This document shows positions 1 through 8,044 of a stretch of 8,502 nucleotides of DNA, piece by piece (positions within the stretch are counted from its first letter, which is position 1; every line of letters starts with the position of its first letter). Origin of the DNA: an uncultured Myxococcales bacterium. GTDB lineage: Bacteria > Myxococcota_A > UBA9042. Below the pieces are notes generated by a model. It had not been told where the DNA came from, did not search any database, and saw only the letters and a program-made list of their open reading frames with translations. Made by a program: the position numbers and the translations under genes. The stretch lies in contig CAIXAA010000351.1 of the NCBI GenBank assembly GCA_903917305.1, forward strand, positions 1 through 8,502. Direction: 5' to 3'.

Positions 1-1
1 C

Positions 2-979
2 CTGGGCCTGGGCGGCGCGCTCCTGCACGTGTGGAACCACGGTCTTTTCAAGAGCTTGCTCTTCTTCTGCGCCGGCTCCGTGCTGCACGCCACCGGCACG
101 CGCGACGTGGCCAGGCTGGGCGGCCTCGCCAAGAAGATGCCGACGACCGCGATCGCCTTCATCGTCGGCGCGCTCGGCATCTGCGCGTTGCCGCCGCTGG
201 GAGGACTGGCCGCGGAATTGCCCGTCTACCTTGGTCTTTTTCACAGCGTGAACACCCATGACAGCGCCACCTGGGTGCTGCTCGCCTTGACTGCGACGGC
301 GCTGGCGATGATCGGCGCGCTGGCGATGGCTGCGTTCGTGCAGGTCACTGGAGCGCTTTTCCTCGGCGAGCCGCGCAGCAACGCCGGCGCGCACGCGCAC
401 GAGGCCGGGCCGCTGATGCTGCGCCCGATGGCGGTGGTCACGGCGCTGGCGCTGCTGCTGGGCCTCGGACCGTACTTCGTGGCCCCCATGGTCGACAGCG
501 CCGCGCACACCTGGGCCGGACCGGGCACGAAGCTCGCCTTGCTCAACGATCTCGTGCCTTTTGGCGCGCTCGGCCTCCTGAGCCTTGGCCTTTGCCTCGC
601 GATCGGCGCGATCGCCTGGTTCCTCCTCGCACGCCTGCGCAAGAACGGCGCCACCGAGAGCGGCACGTGGGACTGCGGTTACGCCTTGCCCACCGCGCGG
701 ATGCAGTATGGCCCGTCGTCCGCCAGCCAGATCCTCACCGGCATGTTGAACCTGTTCCTCATGCCCAAGATCGACGCGCCGCGCCACCTGGCCATCTTCC
801 CGCACTCCAGCCACTACAAGCGCGTCGTCAGCGACACACTGCTCGACGGCATCGTGCTGCCTGCGCTGCGCGGCACGGCGACGGCGTTCTCCTACCTGCG
901 CGTCCTGCAGCGCGGGCGGACGCAGGCGTACTTCCTCTACATGGTCATCACCGTGTTCATCCTGCTGTTCTGGCGATAG
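2..979 (+). CDS. hyfB: Hydrogenase-4 component B-like (HyfB/HycC) proton-channel membrane subunit, 5' partial
   Basis: This is the C-terminal half of a Mrp-antiporter/NuoL-like membrane subunit of a group 4 [NiFe]-hydrogenase-type or related energy-converting complex, which moves ions across the inner membrane. The frame is open to the left edge, so the true start lies outside the window; the GTG at 29 is internal (codons before it read LGLGGALLH). About 325 residues are visible, against roughly 650-700 for whole HyfB proteins. The family signature WNHGLFKSLLFFCAGSVLHA is near the left edge, followed by several hydrophobic helices. The C-terminal HyfB block is clear: ESGTWDCGYALPTARMQY (about bases 656-709), then a final helix ending LLFWR. 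The usual helix motif resembling PPLNGFxSEW reads PPLGGLAAEL here (191-220). The stop is 12 bases before hyfC, whose Shine-Dalgarno overlaps this stop, so the two are co-transcribed. The hyf assignment is by family; a hydrogenase-related complex without nickel chemistry is equally possible because the large subunit is not in view. Confidence 0.9.
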   Translation: MGLGGALLHVWNHGLFKSLLFFCAGSVLHATGTRDVARLGGLAKKMPTTAIAFIVGALGICALPPLGGLAAELPVYLGLFHSVNTHDSATWVLLALTATALAMIGALAMAAFVQVTGALFLGEPRSNAGAHAHEAGPLMLRPMAVVTALALLLGLGPYFVAPMVDSAAHTWAGPGTKLALLNDLVPFGALGLLSLGLCLAIGAIAWFLLARLRKNGATESGTWDCGYALPTARMQYGPSSASQILTGMLNLFLMPKIDAPRHLAIFPHSSHYKRVVSDTLLDGIVLPALRGTATAFSYLRVLQRGRTQAYFLYMVITVFILLFWR

Positions 980-991
980 GAGCGGGTCCGG

Positions 992-1912
992 ATGCTGAAC
1001 GCGCTGCTGCACAACCTCATCCACCTGCTCGTGTTGCTCGGGCTGCCGCCGCTGCTGGCGGGCATCATCGGCAAGACCAAGGCGACGGTCGCTGGGCGCT
1101 CAGGGCCGCCGTATTTCCAGTTGTATCGAGATCTTGCGCGCCTCCTGCAGAAAGGCTCGGTGTTCTCGCGCACGACGACCTGGGTGTTCCGCGCGGGGCC
1201 GGTCGTGTCGCTGGCGGCGACGCTGGCGGCGGCGCTGCTGATCCCGCTGGGCAGCCACGATCCGCTGATTGGCTTTGCCGGCGACGCCGTCGTGTTCATC
1301 TACCTGCTCGCTTTGGGGCGCTTTTTCACGACCTCCGCAGCGCTCGACACCGGCTCGCCGTTCGAGGGCATGGGCGCCGCCCGCGAAGTCACGTTCGCTG
1401 CGCTCGCCGAGCCGGCGTTCTTCTTTGGCCTGCTGATCCTGGCGCGCTTGACCGGCAGCTTCGACCTGAACGGCATGCTGGGCCCCAAGCTCTCCGCGGC
1501 GTGGCTGGCCGCGAGCGGGCCGCTGGTGCTGGTGCTGGCCAGCTGGTTCGTGGTGCTGCTGGTCGAGAACTCCCGCGTGCCGTTCGATGACCCGAAGACG
1601 CACCTCGAGCTGACGATGGTCCACGAGGTCATGGTCCTCGATCACAGCGGCCCGTCGCTGGCGCTGATCCTGTACGGCGCGTCGCTCAAGCTGCTCGTGT
1701 TCTCGACGATGGTGGTGCGCATCGCGTTTCCCGCCGACACCGGGAACCCGTGGCTGGATTGGGCGGCGCTGATCGCCGGGACGCTCGCCGTGGCGGTGGT
1801 CGTCGGGCTGACCGAATCGCTGATGGCGCGGCTGCGGCTGCTGAACGTGCCCAAGCTGCTGGTGTCGGCTTGCCTGGTCTCGGGGTTCGGCATCGTGCTG
1901 CTGGCGCGCTAG
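992..1912 (+). CDS. hyfC: Hydrogenase-4 component C-like / formate hydrogenlyase subunit 4 (HyfC/HycD, NuoH-like)
   Basis: This membrane subunit is homologous to NuoH of complex I. In Hyf/Hyc-type complexes it joins the peripheral hydrogenase arm to the antiporter-like subunits. The 306 residues match the usual length and contain about eight hydrophobic helices (roughly 5-25, 66-86, 97-115, 132-152, 170-191, 221-244, 255-275, 286-304). Family motifs are GRSGPPYFQLYRDL (35-48), EGMGAAREVTFAALAEPAFF (125-144) and the long conserved loop with ENSRVPFDDPKTHLELTM (192-209) followed by HE (211-212). These hold the acidic and His residues typical of the quinone-site-like loops. Start ATG 992 has AGGAG at 978-982, 9 bases upstream. 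In most Hyf-type operons this gene is followed by hyfE, hyfF, large-subunit and small-subunit genes. Here it is followed by about 100 noncoding bases and an unrelated secreted protein, so it appears to be the last gene of the operon. Confidence 0.92.
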   Translation: MLNALLHNLIHLLVLLGLPPLLAGIIGKTKATVAGRSGPPYFQLYRDLARLLQKGSVFSRTTTWVFRAGPVVSLAATLAAALLIPLGSHDPLIGFAGDAVVFIYLLALGRFFTTSAALDTGSPFEGMGAAREVTFAALAEPAFFFGLLILARLTGSFDLNGMLGPKLSAAWLAASGPLVLVLASWFVVLLVENSRVPFDDPKTHLELTMVHEVMVLDHSGPSLALILYGASLKLLVFSTMVVRIAFPADTGNPWLDWAALIAGTLAVAVVVGLTESLMARLRLLNVPKLLVSACLVSGFGIVLLAR

Positions 1913-1937
1913 GCAGCCAAGCGGACAGAGACATCGC

Positions 1938-1966
1938 TTGAGCGGAGGACGGGGTAAGAATACGCT
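1938..1966 (+). promoter_or_regulatory. Candidate sigma-70-like promoter for the FG-GAP gene
   Basis: TTGAGC (1938-1943) and TACGCT (1961-1966) are separated by 17 bases. The -35 matches the consensus at four of six positions and the -10 at three, including the important A2 and T6. Transcription would begin near 1973, giving a leader of about 40 bases before the ATG at 2014. The inverted repeat GTAAG-N6-CTTAC (1954-1969) overlaps the -10. The call rests only on position and weak consensus matches; read-through from hyfC is an alternative. Confidence 0.3.
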
Positions 1967-1968
1967 TA

Positions 1969-1982
1969 CGGCCTTCGGGCTG
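1969..1982 (+). other. Leader hairpin with a C(UUCG)G tetraloop
   Basis: CGGCC-TTCG-GGCTG folds into a five-pair stem (one G-U) closed by the very stable C(UUCG)G loop. An alternative, mutually exclusive stem pairs CGGGC (1976-1980) with GCCCG (1989-1993). No run of T follows, so this does not look like an intrinsic terminator for hyfC. It lies 31 bases before the FG-GAP start codon and could affect mRNA stability or translation, or act as a weak rho-assisted 3' end for the hyf transcript. Confidence 0.35.
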
Positions 1983-2013
1983 AGCTTCGCCCGCCGGATG
2001 CGCAGACTCCCCG

Positions 2014-3855
2014 ATGGCGACCAGGCCCAGCTTCCCCATCGCTTGGGCCGCCAAGGCGGTCCTCTGGCTGCCAGCCGTCGCGCTGGCGTGCGCCCCCGTG
2101 CAGCAGACGCAGCACGAGACCAAGACACGCTACGCCGCGGCCCTTTCCTACGCGACGCGCGCGAACCCGAGCATGCAAGGGCAGTTGTCGATCCGCGCCG
2201 GCGTGCTGCCCAAGGCCAATCCGCCGCAGGAGACGCCTTCGCTGCTCGGCGACTGCAACGACGACGGGCTGCTGGACATCTACCAGCCGCGCATGGGGCT
2301 GCTGCTGGTCCAGGACGGGCAGGGCAACTTCGCCCAAGTCGCCCAATTCAACCCGAACCCGCCGCCGAATGAAGGCGTGAAGATCGTCCTGTCCTCGCCG
2401 GTGCCGCGCTATTCTTCCGGTGCTTTCGCGGACATCGATGGTGACGGCAAGCTCGACATCCTCGCTGCCGGGATCGAGCAGGACCTGTACCTTGGCCTTG
2501 GCGACTGCAAGTTCGGCCCCGCCCAGCGCCTGCCCAAGCCGTGCGTGACCGACCCGCCGACCCAAGTGTTCGTCACGGATGTGGATCTCGACGGGCTGCC
2601 GGATCTGTCGGAATCCTGTGCCAGCCCGGACGATGGCCCGGTCCACCTGCTCCTCGGGCGCGGCGACGGCAGCTTCGAGTCCGTGCTGCCACCGCCCACG
2701 CCGTTCATCAAGAAGGCGACGGATTTCGAGATCTTCGGCACCCTCTACGACGACGTCGATGGCGACGGCACCCTCGATGGCTTCTTCCTGGCGGAGACCA
2801 ACACCGGCTGGTTCTCCTGGGGCGAACCCGGCGATCTCCCAAGCTTCCAGCGCGACGATGACGTCAGCCACGGCACCTCCGACCGCGACGGCATGAGCAC
2901 CACCGCGCTCGACTACGACCGCGACGGCCACATGGACTACTTCCTGGGCGGCACGACGTTCGGCGACATCCTGCTGCACAACGAAGGCCCGCGCTATCTG
3001 CGCGATGTGGCTGCGCATTCCGGCATGCCGAAGCAGGATCCGCTGTCGTCCTGGTCGTCCTACGCGCTCGACCTCGATCTGGACGGCTGGCAGGACCTGA
3101 TCGTGATGCGCACGGGGCCGCCGGACTACAGCGCGCTGCCGGCGGTGTACGTCAACCGGCATGACGGCACATTCATCAATCTGGCCACGCAGTTGCTGCC
3201 TCCTGGTACGCTGATCGGCACCATGGAGATGACGTGCGGCGACCTGGCGGGCACCGGGCGCATCACCTGCCTGGCGCCCGGAAGTCCGGACCGCGACACG
3301 CTGTTCTTGAGCAACGACATCCAGGCCAAAGGCGGCTGGATTGGCGTGCGCCTCGCCGGCACGGTCTCCGCGAGCGAGGGCCGCGGCGCGCGCGTGTCGC
3401 TGCTGGGCGATACGCGGCCGCTGACGCTCGTTGCCGGCGGCCAGACGCCGACGTTCTGCCAGGACGACCCGGCGGTGGTGCTGGCGGTCGGGTCGCGCAC
3501 TTCCGTGGATTTGCAGGTGGAATGGCCGAGCGGCATCGTCCAGACCATCAGCGGTCTGCCGGCCGGCGCCTATGCCCGGATCGAGGAACCGCGCGCGCTG
3601 TCCGTCAGCCGGCGCGTGGTAGCGGCGGATGGCACAGGGCAGGTCGACGTCGTGCTCGATCCGGCAGCGGCGGGCGCCTCGGATGCCTCAGTGGACGTGG
3701 AAGGCGCGGGAACTTGGGCAGGACCTCTGGCACCCGGCAGCGACGGCAAGCTGCACCGCACGCTGCTTGCGCCGCCCACGCCGGGCTCCGCGCGCATCGT
3801 GGCCACCTTCGGCGGCAAGCCCTTGCGCGTGAGGCCACGCGTGCGCTTCGAGTAG
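2014..3855 (+). CDS. Exported FG-GAP/VCBS repeat protein with ASPIC/UnbV domain, probable lipoprotein
   Basis: A 613-residue extracytoplasmic protein of unknown function. The N-terminus has basic residues (R4, K14), a hydrophobic core (15-25) and Cys26 in VALAC, which fits the permissive bacterial lipobox pattern though not the classic L-A-G-C, so lipid anchoring is likely but not certain. Six calcium-binding D-x-D/N-x-D-G-x-x-D loops follow, at about residues 80-88, 140-148, 189-197, 247-255, 300-308 and 353-361, with a decayed seventh (DLAGTGR) near 410. They are expected to form a beta-propeller used in adhesion or ligand binding. An ASPIC/UnbV domain covers about 442-526, with the motif EWPSGIVQTISGLPAG (503-518). 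The last 85 residues form a beta-rich, Ig/filamin-like tail. Paired cysteines (for example 408 and 419) fit an oxidising compartment. ATG 2014 is the first start after the in-frame TGA at 1981 and keeps the signal peptide intact. No clear Shine-Dalgarno precedes it. It has no obvious link to the neighbouring genes. Confidence 0.88.
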   Translation: MATRPSFPIAWAAKAVLWLPAVALACAPVQQTQHETKTRYAAALSYATRANPSMQGQLSIRAGVLPKANPPQETPSLLGDCNDDGLLDIYQPRMGLLLVQDGQGNFAQVAQFNPNPPPNEGVKIVLSSPVPRYSSGAFADIDGDGKLDILAAGIEQDLYLGLGDCKFGPAQRLPKPCVTDPPTQVFVTDVDLDGLPDLSESCASPDDGPVHLLLGRGDGSFESVLPPPTPFIKKATDFEIFGTLYDDVDGDGTLDGFFLAETNTGWFSWGEPGDLPSFQRDDDVSHGTSDRDGMSTTALDYDRDGHMDYFLGGTTFGDILLHNEGPRYLRDVAAHSGMPKQDPLSSWSSYALDLDLDGWQDLIVMRTGPPDYSALPAVYVNRHDGTFINLATQLLPPGTLIGTMEMTCGDLAGTGRITCLAPGSPDRDTLFLSNDIQAKGGWIGVRLAGTVSASEGRGARVSLLGDTRPLTLVAGGQTPTFCQDDPAVVLAVGSRTSVDLQVEWPSGIVQTISGLPAGAYARIEEPRALSVSRRVVAADGTGQVDVVLDPAAAGASDASVDVEGAGTWAGPLAPGSDGKLHRTLLAPPTPGSARIVATFGGKPLRVRPRVRFE

Positions 3856-3871
3856 CGCAGAGCGGCGCGCA

Positions 3872-3900
3872 TTGACGGTCCCAGGACGCAAGGGTATGAA
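3872..3900 (+). promoter_or_regulatory. Sigma-70-like promoter for the hybrid kinase-quinone reductase operon
   Basis: TTGACG (3872-3877) and TATGAA (3895-3900) are spaced by exactly 17 bases, matching the consensus at five of six and four of six positions. It lies in the 97-base gap after the FG-GAP gene and would start transcription near 3907, leaving a leader of about 46 bases before ATG 3953. The heptamer GGTCCCA occurs twice in the same orientation, at 3877-3883 (overlapping the end of the -35) and 3902-3908 (just past the -10), 25 bases apart. This may be a regulator site. Confidence 0.5.
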
Positions 3901-3952
3901 GGGTCCCAACCCCAAGTGCGCACGGCGCAGGTGCCCGGCAGGAGAGTAGGCC

Positions 3953-5860
<1,908 letters not shown>

Positions 5861-5875
5861 GCCACGGAGCCCCCC

Positions 5876-6832
5876 ATGCAAGTCCTTAGTTCCGTGTCGC
5901 ATCGCGATCCTCTGCGCTGGTGCGACCTCCCCGACCGTCCGCTGCGTCTGGACGAAGTGCGCGTGAACGTGCGCGCCGCCGGCGTCAATCCGGTCGACTG
6001 GAAGATGCGGCAGGGCGACTTGCTCGGCGTCGCGCAACGCATCCTCGGGCCGCGCGGTCCGCTGGTCGTCGGCGTCGATTTCGCCGGCGACGTCGCGCAA
6101 GTGGGCAGCAATGTCACGGATTTGAAGGTCGGCGACCGCGTCGTCGGCGGCACGGACTTCTCGCGCGGGCAATTCGGCAGCTACGCCAGGCAAGTGCAGG
6201 TGCGCGCCGACCAATGCGCCCTCCTGCCCGACAACGTCGATTTCGCGGACGCCGCGTGCCTGCCGGTCGCCGGAGTCACGGCACAGACCTGCCTGTTCTC
6301 CCTTGGCAAACTCAAGGAGCGCTCCGATCCTCGCGCCCTCATCCTCGGCGCCTCCGGCGGTGTCGGCCATTTCGCCGTGCAACTGGCGCGGATCCACGGC
6401 GCCGTGTCGGTGGGCGTGTGTTCCACCCGCAATGTCGAATTGGTGAAACGGCTTGGGGGCATCGCCATCGACTACAACCAGACCGACCTGCAAGCCGCCG
6501 TCGCGCACCACGGTCCCTACGACGTCATCGTCGACGCGGTGGGCGGCGGGGCGTATGCCGCGAAGTTCTGCCTGCAACTGCTCAAGCCCGGCGGCGTGCG
6601 CGTGCTGGTCGTACCCAGCCCGGCGGATTACCTCAGCATTGCCCTGCCTGGGCCGACGGTGACCGTGCTGGGGCGCCCCAACCGCGAGACGCTCGCGCCG
6701 CTGGTGGCGGAGCTCGCGGCGGGGCGCCTGCAGGTGGTGATCCAGGAGAAGATTCCGATGGATCAGGCAGAGCGGGCGCACGAGGTGTCGCGCGCCGGCA
6801 AGGTCGTCGGCAAGCTGGTGCTGGTCGCCTAG
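5876..6832 (+). CDS. Zinc-independent NAD(P)H quinone oxidoreductase-like MDR protein
   Basis: A 318-residue member of the medium-chain dehydrogenase/reductase superfamily, closest in pattern to quinone oxidoreductase/RTN4IP1-like reductases that reduce quinones or enones with NAD(P)H. The N-terminal GroES-like half carries AGVNPVDWKMRQG (35-47) and GVDFAGDVAQVG (66-77). The nucleotide-binding fold has GASGGVGHFAVQLA (158-171), in which the AxxGxxG motif is intact. The Cys/His catalytic-zinc site and the four-Cys structural-zinc lobe of alcohol dehydrogenases are missing, as expected for this branch. Length is normal. Start ATG 5876 has GGAG at 5866-5869, six bases upstream. The gene lies 15 bases behind the hybrid kinase, so the two probably share a transcript. 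The substrate cannot be told from sequence. Confidence 0.9.
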   Translation: MQVLSSVSHRDPLRWCDLPDRPLRLDEVRVNVRAAGVNPVDWKMRQGDLLGVAQRILGPRGPLVVGVDFAGDVAQVGSNVTDLKVGDRVVGGTDFSRGQFGSYARQVQVRADQCALLPDNVDFADAACLPVAGVTAQTCLFSLGKLKERSDPRALILGASGGVGHFAVQLARIHGAVSVGVCSTRNVELVKRLGGIAIDYNQTDLQAAVAHHGPYDVIVDAVGGGAYAAKFCLQLLKPGGVRVLVVPSPADYLSIALPGPTVTVLGRPNRETLAPLVAELAAGRLQVVIQEKIPMDQAERAHEVSRAGKVVGKLVLVA

Positions 6833-6841
6833 CTTGGGAAA

Positions 6842-7918
6842 CTACGCCGGATAATCCGTGTAGCCCGCCTCGCCCGGCGTGTAGAGCGCGCCGTAGTCCG
6901 GCTGCGCGAGCTCCGCGCCCGACTGCAGCTTCTCGACCAGGCGCGGATTGGCGAGGAACGGACGGCCGAACGCCACGAGCTCCCCGAGACCCGCCTGCAG
7001 GTCCGCCTCAGCGCGCGCACGGTCGTAGCCGCCCGAGAGGATGTAGACGCCGCCGAAAGCCTTGCGAATCGTGTCCTTGACGCTCTGCGGCACGGCCGGC
7101 GCGCCCATCGCGCTGTGGTCGACGACGTGCACGTACGCCAGGTGCAGCTTGCCCAGCTCGCCAGCCAGGTACGCGTACAGCGCTTCCATCTCGGCGTCCG
7201 GCTGCGTGCCGTTGAAGGCGCCGAAGGGCGAGAGGCGAATGCCCAAGCGATCCGCACCGATGCGCGCGGCGCAGCGCCTGGCGATCTCGATGGCGAATCG
7301 CGCGCGGTTCTCGATGGAGCCGCCCCATTCGTCCGTGCGCTGGTTGGACGCCGTGTTGAGGAACTGGTCGATGAGATAGCCATTGGCGCCATGGAGTTCC
7401 ACGCCGTCCAAGCCGGCCTGGATGGCCAGTTCGCAGGAATGCGCGTACTCCTCGATGGTCGACTCGATCTCCGCAGCCGTCATCGCATGGGGCACGGACG
7501 GCGCCACATTTCCCAGCGCATCCACGTAGATCTCGCCCGGCAGCGCGACGGCGGAAGGAGCGATGACCTTGGCACCCGCCGGCAAGTTGTCCTGGTGCGA
7601 AGCGCGCCCGGTGTGCATCAACTGCACGAAGATGTGGCCGCCTTGCGCGTGAACGGCATCCGCGATGCGCTTCCAGCCGGCCACCTGCTCGGCATTGTAC
7701 AAGCCGGGAATGCGCGGATATCCCAAGCCATTGGGCGACGGCGACGTGCCTTCGGTGATGATGAGGCCGGCCGAAGCGCGCTGGCGGTAGTACGTCTCGA
7801 CGATGTCGCCGGGCACGTTGCCGATGGAGCGGTTGCGCGTCATCGGCGCCATGACGACGCGGTTGCGCAACTCGATGCGTCCCAAGCGAAAGGGGGAGAA
7901 CAGCAGATCAGTGGCCAT
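6842..7918 (-). CDS. Alkene reductase of the Old Yellow Enzyme family (NemA/XenB-like)
   Basis: A 358-residue FMN-dependent, NAD(P)H-using ene-reductase of the cytoplasm. This family reduces activated C=C bonds of enones, maleimides and quinones, and often nitro-esters or nitroaromatics. It is a full-length TIM barrel. FMN and active-site motifs are VVMAPMTRNR with Thr27 (21-30), HIFVQLMHTGR with Gln99 (95-105), GVELHGANGYLIDQFL (172-187), LGIRLSPFG with Arg228 (225-233) and the phosphate-binding AFGRPFLANP (316-325). The substrate-binding pair is His176/Asn179, with the candidate proton-donor Tyr181; this is the His-Asn variant of OYE1 and not the His-His variant of some bacterial homologues. 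Start ATG (7918 downward) has AGGAG at 7932-7928, 9 bases upstream. It converges on the quinone reductase gene with 9 bases between stops. It follows the dioxygenase gene on the same strand, 126 bases downstream of that gene's stop, and has its own candidate promoter. Confidence 0.95.
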   Translation of the reverse strand: MATDLLFSPFRLGRIELRNRVVMAPMTRNRSIGNVPGDIVETYYRQRASAGLIITEGTSPSPNGLGYPRIPGLYNAEQVAGWKRIADAVHAQGGHIFVQLMHTGRASHQDNLPAGAKVIAPSAVALPGEIYVDALGNVAPSVPHAMTAAEIESTIEEYAHSCELAIQAGLDGVELHGANGYLIDQFLNTASNQRTDEWGGSIENRARFAIEIARRCAARIGADRLGIRLSPFGAFNGTQPDAEMEALYAYLAGELGKLHLAYVHVVDHSAMGAPAVPQSVKDTIRKAFGGVYILSGGYDRARAEADLQAGLGELVAFGRPFLANPRLVEKLQSGAELAQPDYGALYTPGEAGYTDYPA

Positions 7919-7971
7919 GGCGGAGCGCTCCTGGAAAGTGGGTCAAAAGAGAACGGCGGGGGGACTTCTGC

Positions 7972-8000
7972 AAGCTAGGCGGGGACCCGAGGTGCGTCAA
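7972..8000 (-). promoter_or_regulatory. Candidate sigma-70-like promoter for the alkene reductase gene
   Basis: On the minus strand TTGACG (8000-7995) and TAGCTT (7977-7972) are separated by 17 bases, matching the consensus at five of six and three of six positions. Initiation near 7965 would give a leader of about 47 bases. The plus-strand pentamer GGTGC recurs at 7991-7995 and 8001-8005, exactly one helical turn apart and bordering the -35. GTGC-N6-GCAC (8002-8015) forms a short inverted repeat. Either could be an operator, but no binding family is recognised. I see no intrinsic terminator for the upstream dioxygenase gene in this gap, so partial co-transcription remains possible. Confidence 0.42.
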
Positions 8001-8044
8001 GGTGCAGGTCGGCACAAGACTGTTCGCGTGCGGGGACAATGCGC

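Noticed and set aside
592..1590. A 332-codon plus-strand open frame spanning the hyfB-hyfC junction
   Set aside because: It is out of frame with two conserved membrane proteins and reads as Arg/Ala/Pro-rich sequence without helices.
1913..2000. Intrinsic terminator for the hyf operon
   Set aside because: Stems are present, but no T tract follows any of them, so a rho-independent terminator cannot be supported.
2250..3090. DNA-level tandem repeat array in the FG-GAP gene
   Set aside because: The recurring GAC/GAT-GGC runs encode the D-x-D-x-D-G protein motif at irregular spacing; they are not a DNA repeat array or CRISPR.
1966..3162. A 398-codon minus-strand open frame opposite the FG-GAP gene
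   Set aside because: The opposing frame has a signal peptide, six calcium loops and a UnbV domain; this one has only compositionally biased sequence.
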